Positions 44,519-50,994 of a DNA stretch of 64,000 nt are shown here, in pieces. The DNA comes from Actinobacteria bacterium OV450 (GTDB lineage: Bacteria > Actinomycetota > Actinomycetes > Streptomycetales > Streptomycetaceae), in assembly GCA_001298555.1 (NCBI GenBank), contig LJCW01000054.1, positions 24,882 through 88,881 on the forward strand, written 5' to 3'. Numbering within the stretch: position 1 is the stretch's first letter; each line of letters starts with the position of its first letter. The notes beneath the pieces are model-generated. The model did no database searches and was not told the origin of the DNA. It was given only the letters and a program-made list of their open reading frames with translations. A program made the position numbers and the translations under genes.

Positions 44519-45502
44519 TCACCGTCCGGCGAGGGCCCTGCCCGCGACCAGCCGGATGGCGGCGATCGTCAGGTCCGGGTCGTGCAGCTGCACGTAGTGG
44601 TCGCTTCCGGTGGCCAGCAGGTGCGGGGTCTGGTTCCCCAGCTCCACCAGCGCCTGCTGGACCCCGGGCCAGGCACGCTCCAGCGGTGCGAGGACGGTCC
44701 TGGGGCTCCCCGCCGGGGCCGCGAAGGGCTCCGTCTTGCTGAGCACGGCCATCGGGACCTTCGGAAGGGGCTTCGCCGCCTTCACCGCGGCGGCCGCGGC
44801 GTCGACGTCGGCCCTCTCGAAGGCCGGGTCCGCGTCGAAGGGCGTGCCGGGGCTGTTCAGCAGTCTCAGGTACGCAGGCCACTGTGCGCCGAAGTAGGGC
44901 TTCGCGTTCGTGCCGAACGCGTCGACGAAGACGAGTCCGGCGGTGCGGTCCGGATGCTGCTGGGCGTACAGCCGGGTGATCATCCCGCCGAAGGAGTGGC
45001 CGACGAGCAGGTACGGGCCGGGCACGTGGGCCGCCGTCAGCAGCTTGTCGAGGTCCGCGGCCATGGCGGTGAGGGAGCGCGTGCCGGTCACGGGCGTACT
45101 GCGGGTGGTGAGCGCCGGCGGGTCGGTGTAGCGGATGGTCCCGGGCCGGTCGTACGTGCACACCCGGGCGAAGGCCGCGACGCCCGGGAAGACCGCCGGT
45201 GCCTTCGGGACGGGTGGCCGGGTCTCGGTGAAGGTCCAGGTGTCGGACGAGTCGTGCAGCCCGGATTCCAGCACGACCGTGGGACCGCCGCTCCCCTTGC
45301 AGCTCAGCCAGAGCCTTCGGCCGCCGCCGATGTCGACCCGGCCGGCGAAGTCCCGGGGCGCCCGGCCGGTGGGCCCGGACGGGGGAACGGAGGCCGAAGG
45401 GGCCGGCGCCCCGCGGACGGCGGCCGGGCCGCCGCACCCGGGCACCGCGGCCAGCACGGTCGCGACCAGGGCGGCGGTCAGGGAGGCGGTCCGCTGTCGC
45501 AT
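44519..45502 (-). CDS. Exported alpha/beta hydrolase (lipoprotein-like)
   Basis: 327-aa alpha/beta-hydrolase with an N-terminal signal ending VLAAVPGCGG, which could be a lipobox although proline at -2 is unusual. LWLSCKGSGGPTVVLESGLHDSS is the oxyanion side, LLVGHSFGGMITRLYA holds the nucleophilic serine, VDAFG follows, and GSDHYVQLHDPDL supplies the histidine. It probably cleaves an ester or amide outside the membrane. Monocistronic; the 200 bp upstream to the MFS stop contain no gene. Confidence 0.86.
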   Translation of the reverse strand: MRQRTASLTAALVATVLAAVPGCGGPAAVRGAPAPSASVPPSGPTGRAPRDFAGRVDIGGGRRLWLSCKGSGGPTVVLESGLHDSSDTWTFTETRPPVPKAPAVFPGVAAFARVCTYDRPGTIRYTDPPALTTRSTPVTGTRSLTAMAADLDKLLTAAHVPGPYLLVGHSFGGMITRLYAQQHPDRTAGLVFVDAFGTNAKPYFGAQWPAYLRLLNSPGTPFDADPAFERADVDAAAAAVKAAKPLPKVPMAVLSKTEPFAAPAGSPRTVLAPLERAWPGVQQALVELGNQTPHLLATGSDHYVQLHDPDLTIAAIRLVAGRALAGR

Positions 45503-45702
45503 CGGCTCTCCGTCGCTCGTGGGCCCTGTGCGCGGGTCCGCACCGTGTCGGGCCGATCATCCGGTACGGGCCGCCCGATCCGCGGGACCGCCGCACGGTG
45601 GGGCGGGGCGGCGAGACCCCCGGACCACGCCGGACGGGGACCGGTGCGCGGTGGACACCCCCCGCCTCCGGTCCCCGGTCCCGATCCCGGTCCCGATGCC
45701 GC

Positions 45703-47157
45703 TCAGGCCTTCTTCGTGCCGCGGACGCCCAGGCCCGCGCCCACCAGGACCGCCGCCGCGATCACGATCGCCGCGTCGATCGCCAGGACCGTACGGACGC
45801 CGCCGAAGAGCGAGGCCTGGGTGGTGGCGAGGACCCCGAGCAGCGGGATCCCGATGGTCAGGCCGACCTGCTGCGTCGTGGTGACGAGGCCCGTCGCCAG
45901 ACCCTGCTCCGCGTCGGGCACGCCGCTCGTGACGGTCAGCCCGTACGAGATGATCGCGCCGAGGTGGCACATGCTGGCCAGCGAGACGGCGACGGTGGCG
46001 ACCAGCGCGCCGGACCCGGTCCCCACGGCCAGCAGGGCGGCGGTGAACACGCCCTGGCCGAGCAGCGAGCCGATCAGCGTGCGCCGGGCCCCGAAGCGGC
46101 CGATGACCCTGGGGGCGTACGAGCCGGCGAAGGCGGAGGCGACGCCCTGGACGCCGAAGACCAGTCCGGTCCGGAAGGAGGACAGGCCCAGCGTCTCCTG
46201 GAGGTACAGGGTCAGCACGAAGACGACCGTCGACATCATCGAGAAGGTGATCAGTCCGCCGGCGTTGCCCCAGGCGACCGTGCGACGCCCCAGCATCGGC
46301 AGCGAGACGAGCGGAGCCGGGGTCCGCGACTCCACCACGGCGAACGTGGTGAGCAGGAGCAGTCCGGCGACGAGCGTGCCCTGGACGTCCGCCCCGCCGA
46401 ACCCGCGCTGGGCCGCCGTGGACAGGGAGTAGATCAGCGCGAGCAGGCCGCCGGTGACGGTGACGGCGCCCGGTACGTCCAGACGCGGCCGGCCGGGGGT
46501 CCGAGACTCGGGCAGCAGCCCGGGGGCGAGGGCGAGCACGATCACCGCGGTGACCGAGAGCAGCCCCATGGTGGAGCGCCAGCCGAGGGTGTCCGTCATG
46601 ACGCCGCCGAGGACCATGCCGATGGTGAAGCCGAGGGAGAGCAGGGTGCCGGAGATGCCGATCGCCTTGTCGCGCAGCGGGCCCTCGGGGAACGTGGTGG
46701 TCAGCAGGGACATGCCGGTCGGCACGATGACGGCCGCGCCGAGACCCTGCAGGGCGCGTCCGGCCAGGAACGACGCCGGGTCCCAGGCCAGGGTGGCCAG
46801 CAGCGAGGCGGCGCCGAAGAGGGTGAGGCCGGTAAGGAACAGCTTCTTGCGTCCGTAGAGATCGGCGATGCGGCCGAAGAGGAGGAGGAAGCCGCCTGAG
46901 GGGAGGGCGAAGGCGGTGACCGCCCACTGGAGTGCGGAGCGGCTCAGGCCCAGGTCCTCGCCGAGCACCGGCAGGGCCACGTTCAGCACGGAGAAGTCGA
47001 GCGCCACCATGAACTGGGCGGCGCAGAGCACGAAGAGGACCAGCTTGGCGCGGCCGGTGAGCCGGGCGTCCGCCGGGGCCGGGCCGCGGGATCCGGTCGT
47101 GGGGGCGGCTGCCGCCGTTGCGGTCGTGGTGGTCGTCGTAGGGGTGTCGATTGCCAT
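45703..47157 (-). CDS. MFS drug transporter (DHA2-like)
   Basis: 484-aa multi-TM exporter. FMVALDFSVLNVALPVLGEDL is motif D1, GRIADLYGRKKLFLTGLTLFG motif A, and GRALQGLGAAVIVPTGMSLL motif B/C. The N-terminus carries a T/A-rich stretch (TPTTTTTTATAAAA). ATG 47157 has GAGG upstream. It is divergent from an XRE regulator 88 bp away with a shared palindrome, a common arrangement for efflux pumps controlled by their neighbour. Confidence 0.88.
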   Translation of the reverse strand: MAIDTPTTTTTTATAAAAPTTGSRGPAPADARLTGRAKLVLFVLCAAQFMVALDFSVLNVALPVLGEDLGLSRSALQWAVTAFALPSGGFLLLFGRIADLYGRKKLFLTGLTLFGAASLLATLAWDPASFLAGRALQGLGAAVIVPTGMSLLTTTFPEGPLRDKAIGISGTLLSLGFTIGMVLGGVMTDTLGWRSTMGLLSVTAVIVLALAPGLLPESRTPGRPRLDVPGAVTVTGGLLALIYSLSTAAQRGFGGADVQGTLVAGLLLLTTFAVVESRTPAPLVSLPMLGRRTVAWGNAGGLITFSMMSTVVFVLTLYLQETLGLSSFRTGLVFGVQGVASAFAGSYAPRVIGRFGARRTLIGSLLGQGVFTAALLAVGTGSGALVATVAVSLASMCHLGAIISYGLTVTSGVPDAEQGLATGLVTTTQQVGLTIGIPLLGVLATTQASLFGGVRTVLAIDAAIVIAAAVLVGAGLGVRGTKKA

Positions 47158-47210
47158 GGCCACAGCCTCGTGGCCCGGGAATGCCCGTGGAGAGTGGGAA
47201 CTTATCCTGT

Positions 47211-47224
47211 TGGTGGCACCACCA
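47211..47224. promoter_or_regulatory. Operator candidate between MFS and XRE genes
   Basis: TGGTGG CA CCACCA is a perfect 6-2-6 inverted repeat, 22 bp before the regulator GTG and 54 bp before the MFS ATG. It is the only clear dyad in the 88-bp divergent promoter region. Confidence 0.45.
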
Positions 47225-47245
47225 GGCAGCCGACAGGGGGATTGA

Positions 47246-48118
47246 GTGGCTACACCGGTCGACAGGCACCGCCGTTCCGAACTGCGGGAGTTCCTCATGA
47301 GCAGGCGGGCGCGGGTCACTCCCACCGAGGCCGGCCTGCCCGACGGCGGGGCCCGCCGTCGCACGCCGGGCCTGCGCCGGGAGGAGGTCGCCGTGCTCTC
47401 GGGCGTCGGGGTGTCCTGGTACCAGTGGCTGGAACAGGGCCGCGACATCACGGTCTCCCCACAGGTGCTCGACTCGGTGGGCCGGGTCCTCAAGCTGTCC
47501 AGCGCCGAGCGCAGGCACCTGTACGTCCTCGCGGGCCTCAACCCGCCGGCCCTCGAAGTGGCGCCCGCCGACCGGGACATGTGCCAGGGACTGAAGCGGC
47601 TGATCGACGCCTGGATGCCGTTCCCCGCGCACATCATGGACGTGTACTGGAACACCGTGTTGTACAACGACGCGGCCGCGCTGGTCCTCGGCATGCGTCC
47701 GGAGATCGTGCAGAACTGCCTGATCGCGTTCTTCACCGACCCGGTCTACCGGGCCCGGTCCAAGCACTGGGCGGAGATCGCCTGCAACGTCGTCGCCCAG
47801 TACCGGGCGGCCTACTCGGAGTGGCCCGACGACGAGGGGTTCCGGGCCGTCATCGAGGAGGCGCGGGAGCTCAGCGCGGAGTTCGCCGAGCTGTGGGACC
47901 AGCGGGACATCCGGCCCGGCGGCCAGATGCGCAAGGAGCTGGAGCACCCGGTGGTGGGCACGCTGTTCGTCGAGTCGACCCAGCTGCGCGTGCTGGCCCG
48001 GCCCGACCTGTCGATCGTGCTGCACACCCCGGTGCCGTCCACGGACACCGCGGAGAGGCTGGAGTGGCTGACGTCGCCCGAGGGACGGCGCGGAGCCATG
48101 TACCCGATCGCCGGCTGA
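47246..48118 (+). CDS. XRE-family regulator with MmyB-like ligand domain
   Basis: 290-aa transcription regulator. Residues about 8-85 are an XRE HTH (TPGLRREEVAVLSGVGVSWYQWLEQGRDI), the MmyB group hallmark. Residues about 105-270 are an MmyB ligand-binding PAS-like domain (MDVYWNTVLYNDAAALVLG, VAQYRAAYSEWPDDEGFRAVIEE, HPVVGTLFVESTQL). GTG 47246 has GGGGG upstream. It most likely represses the divergent MFS pump and itself. Confidence 0.9.
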   Translation: MATPVDRHRRSELREFLMSRRARVTPTEAGLPDGGARRRTPGLRREEVAVLSGVGVSWYQWLEQGRDITVSPQVLDSVGRVLKLSSAERRHLYVLAGLNPPALEVAPADRDMCQGLKRLIDAWMPFPAHIMDVYWNTVLYNDAAALVLGMRPEIVQNCLIAFFTDPVYRARSKHWAEIACNVVAQYRAAYSEWPDDEGFRAVIEEARELSAEFAELWDQRDIRPGGQMRKELEHPVVGTLFVESTQLRVLARPDLSIVLHTPVPSTDTAERLEWLTSPEGRRGAMYPIAG

Positions 48119-48212
48119 ACCGGTTGCTCCTGCACGCGTCGGCACGCACTCGGACGATCACACAAGGACATATAGGGCGCAGTGTTGCACATCACCCTTC
48201 CGTCAGTCCCCC

Positions 48213-48243
48213 TTGAGTGGCCAAAGGGGCGTGGGGTTAGCAT
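48213..48243 (+). promoter_or_regulatory. Promoter candidate for the GAPDH gene
   Basis: TTGAGT at 48213-48218 and TAGCAT at 48238-48243, 19 bp apart (18 if TTAGCA is used), lie about 30 bp before the GTG of the dehydrogenase. The rest of 48119-48212 shows nothing else. Confidence 0.4.
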
Positions 48244-48274
48244 GTGAGCGCCGCCTAGCTCGAAAGATAAACCT

Positions 48275-49720
48275 GTGACTGTCAATGACGACTCGTTCAC
48301 CAATTGGAAGAACCGCGAGGAGATCGCGGAGTCGATGATCCCGATCATCGGGAAGCTGCACCGGGAGCAGGACGTCACGATCCTCCTCCACAGCCGCTCC
48401 TTGGTGAACAAGTCGGTGGTCAGCATCCTGAAGACCCACCGATTCGCCCGGCAGATAGCCGGCGGGGAACTCTCGGTCACCGAGACGCTGCCCTTCCTCC
48501 AGGCGCTCACCACCCTGGACCTCGGCCCGTCCCAGATCGACATCGGCATGCTCGCCACCACCTACAAGGCCGACGACCGCGGCCTGTCGGTGGAGGAGTT
48601 CACCGCCCAGGCCGTCGCCGGCGCCACGGGTGCCAACAAGATCGAGCGCGGCGCCGGCCGTGACGTCGTCCTGTACGGCTTCGGCCGCATCGGCCGCCTG
48701 GTCGCCCGCCTGCTGATCGAGAAGGCCGGCTCCGGCAACGGGCTGCGCCTGCGCGCCATCGTCGTCCGCGGTGGCGGTGAGGCGGACCTCGTCAAGCGCG
48801 CCTCGCTGCTGCGCCGCGACTCGATCCACGGCCAGTTCAACGGCACGATCACCGTCGACGAGGCGAACAGCACGATCATCGCCAACGGCAACTCCATCAA
48901 GGTGATCTACGCCAACGACCCGTCCGAGGTCGACTACACGGCGTACGGCATCAAGGACGCCATCCTCATCGACAACACCGGCAAGTGGCGCGACCGCGAG
49001 GGGCTCTCCAAGCACCTGCGCCCCGGTATCGACAAGGTCGTCCTGACCGCCCCGGGCAAGGGCGACGTCCCGAACATCGTCCACGGCGTCAACCACGACA
49101 CGATCAAGCCGGACGAGCAGATCCTGTCCTGCGCGTCCTGTACGACCAACGCGATCGTCCCGCCGCTGAAGGCCATGGACGACGAGTACGGCGTCCTGCG
49201 CGGTCACGTGGAGACCGTCCACTCGTTCACCAACGACCAGAACCTGCTGGACAACTACCACAAGGCCGACCGCCGCGGCCGCTCCGCGCCGCTCAACATG
49301 GTCATCACCGAGACCGGTGCCGCCTCCGCCGTCGCCAAGGCGCTGCCGGACCTCAAGGCCCCGATCACCGGCAGCTCGATCCGCGTCCCCGTCCCGGACG
49401 TCTCGATCGCCATCCTGAGCCTGCGCCTGGGCCGTGAGACCACCCGCGACGAGGTCCTCGACTACCTCCGCGACGTCTCGCTGAACTCGCCGCTGAAGCG
49501 CCAGATCGACTTCACCACGGCTCCCGACGCCGTCTCCATGGACTTCGTCGGCTCGCGTCACGCCTCGATCGTCGACGCCGGCGCCACCAAGGTCGACGGC
49601 GACAACGCGATCCTCTACCTCTGGTACGACAACGAGTTCGGCTACTCGTGCCAGGTCATCCGGGTCGTCCAGCACGTCTCCGGCGTCGAGTACCCGACGT
49701 ACCCGTCCCCGGCGGTCTGA
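48275..49720 (+). CDS. gap: Glyceraldehyde-3-phosphate dehydrogenase, long form
   Basis: 481-aa NAD(P)-dependent GAPDH. The usual 330-residue enzyme begins at about residue 125 (VVLYGFGRIGRLVARLLIEKAG is the NAD fold), and SCASCTTNAIVPPLKAM holds the catalytic cysteine; HSFTNDQNLLDNYHKADRRGRSA and WYDNEFGYSCQV complete it. The extra N-terminal ~120 residues (FTNWKNREEIAESMIPIIGKL) are typical of the long actinobacterial paralogue and not of glycolytic GapA. The GTG start at 48275 has only a weak AAAG site. Strong codon bias suggests good expression. Confidence 0.93.
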   Translation: MTVNDDSFTNWKNREEIAESMIPIIGKLHREQDVTILLHSRSLVNKSVVSILKTHRFARQIAGGELSVTETLPFLQALTTLDLGPSQIDIGMLATTYKADDRGLSVEEFTAQAVAGATGANKIERGAGRDVVLYGFGRIGRLVARLLIEKAGSGNGLRLRAIVVRGGGEADLVKRASLLRRDSIHGQFNGTITVDEANSTIIANGNSIKVIYANDPSEVDYTAYGIKDAILIDNTGKWRDREGLSKHLRPGIDKVVLTAPGKGDVPNIVHGVNHDTIKPDEQILSCASCTTNAIVPPLKAMDDEYGVLRGHVETVHSFTNDQNLLDNYHKADRRGRSAPLNMVITETGAASAVAKALPDLKAPITGSSIRVPVPDVSIAILSLRLGRETTRDEVLDYLRDVSLNSPLKRQIDFTTAPDAVSMDFVGSRHASIVDAGATKVDGDNAILYLWYDNEFGYSCQVIRVVQHVSGVEYPTYPSPAV

Positions 49721-49745
49721 TCCCGTCACCGACGCGTCGCACTCA

Positions 49746-49786
49746 CGGCCCGTTCCACCGCCCTTCCGGGGCGGCGGGACGGGCCG
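49746..49786 (+). terminator. GC-rich hairpin after the GAPDH gene
   Basis: CGGCCCGT..CCGCCC pairs with GGGGCGG..ACGGGCCG over a stem of about 16 bp with two small internal mismatches, 26 bp after the GAPDH stop. No U-run. It separates GAPDH from the next gene. Confidence 0.6.
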
Positions 49787-49847
49787 CGCGCGTTCCTGCC
49801 CGGCACGTCCCCCGAAAAACCTGATGTGTACCGGACGGGTGTGCTGT

Positions 49848-49853
49848 TAGTTT
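49848..49853 (+). promoter_or_regulatory. -10 element suggesting a leaderless transcript
   Basis: TAGTTT ends 6 bp before the GTG at 49860, where a transcript would be expected to start, and no Shine-Dalgarno precedes that GTG. The -35 (around 49822-49830) is weak. So the following gene is probably translated from a leaderless mRNA. Confidence 0.4.
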
Positions 49854-49859
49854 CACCGT

Positions 49860-50591
49860 GTGCCGAAGTTGAATCAGATCATCGCAGTGGAGAAGGGCGT
49901 CAAGTCCAAGTCCCTCCAGGAACTGACCCAAGCCCACCAGGACGTCCAGAAGCCCGCGTTGCTCGCCGGCATCTCGCGGACGTACCAGCCCAAGGACGAG
50001 GAGGGCGAGCAACTGCCGCCCGAGTCCACCCGGGTGCAGGTCAAGGCGGAGGACGTGCTGCGCGCGACGGCGGGTACGCTGACGCGGCTGTTCGACGTGA
50101 CGGCGACGAAGGACTGGGCGAACCGCACGGCGGCCGCGGACGTCGTCGTCGACGGAACCGTCCTGCTGCCCCAAGTGCCCGTCCCCTACCTGCTGTTCCT
50201 TGAGAAGCAGCTCACGGACCTGCACACGTTCGTCCGCAAGCTCCCCGTGCTCGACGCGTCGGAGGCCTGGAACCTCGACCCGTCGACCGACGCCTGGAAG
50301 ACCGACCCGGTCCGCACGATCCGCACCAAGAAGGTGCCGCGCAACCACGTGAAGGCCGAGGCCACGGAGAAGCACCCGGCCCAGGTCGAGGTGTACTACG
50401 AGGACGTTCCCGTCGGCTACTGGACGACGGTGAAGTTCTCCGGCGCCCTGCCGGCGCGCCGGGTCAACGAGCTCCTCGACCGCGTCGAAAAGCTGCAGCA
50501 GGCCGTCAAGTTCGCCCGCGAGGAAGCCAACGGCGCCGAGGTCACCGACCAGCGCGTCGGGGACGCGGTGTTCGGCTACCTGTTCCGGTAG
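49860..50591 (+). CDS. Unrecognised 243-aa protein next to tRNA-like RNAs
   Basis: 243-aa soluble, charged protein with clear coding bias but no motif I can tie to a known function; I think it belongs to a conserved actinobacterial family (possibly DUF7873, recalled only). It starts PKLNQIIAVEKGVKSKSLQELTQ, has basic segments (DPVRTIRTKKVPRNHVKAEATEKHP) that could bind nucleic acid, an ENxxYxE-like aromatic strand (AQVEVYYEDVPVGYWTTVKFSG) and a C-terminal helix pair (ELLDRVEKLQQAVKFAREEANG). No signal or TM. It ends 53 bp before the first tRNA-like domain, on the same strand, so it could be made with those RNAs and bind them. Confidence 0.8.
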   Translation: MPKLNQIIAVEKGVKSKSLQELTQAHQDVQKPALLAGISRTYQPKDEEGEQLPPESTRVQVKAEDVLRATAGTLTRLFDVTATKDWANRTAAADVVVDGTVLLPQVPVPYLLFLEKQLTDLHTFVRKLPVLDASEAWNLDPSTDAWKTDPVRTIRTKKVPRNHVKAEATEKHPAQVEVYYEDVPVGYWTTVKFSGALPARRVNELLDRVEKLQQAVKFAREEANGAEVTDQRVGDAVFGYLFR

Positions 50592-50624
50592 CCTCCAGAT
50601 CGCCCCTTGTGCGAGCGAGGGGGT

Positions 50625-50640
50625 GCGCGCGCGAGCGCGC
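50625..50640 (+). ncRNA. GNRA-capped hairpin before the tRNA-like RNAs
   Basis: GCGCGC GCGA GCGCGC folds as a 6-bp stem with a GCGA tetraloop and is followed by AAAA. It could be an end signal for the upstream gene or a structural or processing element of the RNA locus. Confidence 0.45.
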
Positions 50641-50644
50641 AAAA

Positions 50645-50777
50645 GCTGAAACTGATGTTGAAGCTGACCAAGGGGTGTCAGTTGGGGGTTCGAATCCCTC
50701 CCCCGGCACACGTGCCGGGGTGGCCCAAGCCGGCAGAGGCGGCCCCGTGAAACTCAGATTCTCGCTCCAGTCTCAGC
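50645..50777 (+). ncRNA. tRNA-like domain 1, circularly permuted
   Basis: Order along the DNA: anticodon-stem 3' strand GGGGT (50672-50676), T-stem GGGGG, T-loop TTCGAAT (50689-50695), CCCTC, acceptor 3' strand CCCCGGC (50701-50707), A, CACGT, acceptor 5' strand GCCGGGG (50714-50720), TG, D-stem GCC with loop containing GG (50723-50740), then GCCCC (50742-50746). Acceptor strands pair 7/7 and anticodon strands 5/5 (one G-T) only in this permuted order. The 7-nt GTGAAAC after GCCCC has U33 and A37. Outside it, GAAGCTGA (50660) pairs 7/8 with TCAGATTC (50754) and GCTGAAACTG (50645) 9/10 with CAGTCTCAGC (50768). So all ends converge on the anticodon side. Read either as a permuted tRNA gene or a Y-RNA-like mimic. 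Confidence 0.75.
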
Positions 50778-50803
50778 ATTCGCCGCCGAACGCCGGATCG
50801 ACC

Positions 50804-50911
50804 GAGCGCGGACGGTCATCGACGGATGGGGGTTCAAGTCCCCTCTGCGCCTCTCTCGTGGCGCGGTAGTTCAAAGGCAGAACACGTCGGTCTCAGAATG
50901 ATCCGCGGCTC
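50804..50911 (+). ncRNA. tRNA-like domain 2, circularly permuted
   Basis: Same layout as domain 1: anticodon 3' strand CGACG (50820-50824), T-stem GGGGG, T-loop TTCAAGT (50833-50839), CCCCT, acceptor 3' strand CTGCGCC (50845-50851), spacer CTCTCGT, acceptor 5' strand GGCGCGG (50860-50866), TA, D-arm GTTC..GAAC (50869-50883), CGTCG (50885-50889). The acceptor strands pair 7/7 (one G-T), the anticodon strands 5/5. The following GTCTCAG has U33 and A37 (anticodon would be CTC). Flanks extend the stem: TCAT/ATGA, GCGGA/TCCGC, GAGC/GCTC. All sequences differ from domain 1, so the shared permutation is not a recent duplication. No CCA is encoded. Confidence 0.72.
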
Positions 50912-50948
50912 TTAAACGCCGCCGGTGTGCGCAATTGGGTGGCAAACT

Positions 50949-50981
50949 GGAGCCCGGGAGCTGGATATGCTCCCGGGCTCC
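50949..50981 (+). terminator. Perfect 13-bp hairpin ending the tRNA-like locus
   Basis: GGAGCCCGGGAGC pairs perfectly with GCTCCCGGGCTCC around TGGATAT, between the RNA locus and the convergent SpoIIE gene ending at 50995. Likely a bidirectional terminator. Confidence 0.8.
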
Positions 50982-50994
50982 GTCACGTGCGCCG

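Noticed and set aside
50714..50852. A single ordinary tRNA with an intron, using the first 5' half and the second 3' half
   Set aside because: Acceptor strands GCCGGGG and CTGCGCC do not pair, and the anticodon strands GCCCC and CGACG do not pair, whereas the permuted pairings are complete.
50592..50994. Permuted group I intron around the tRNA halves
   Set aside because: The flanks are too short and show no P3/P7 core or conserved G at the junction; each domain is closed by simple helices.
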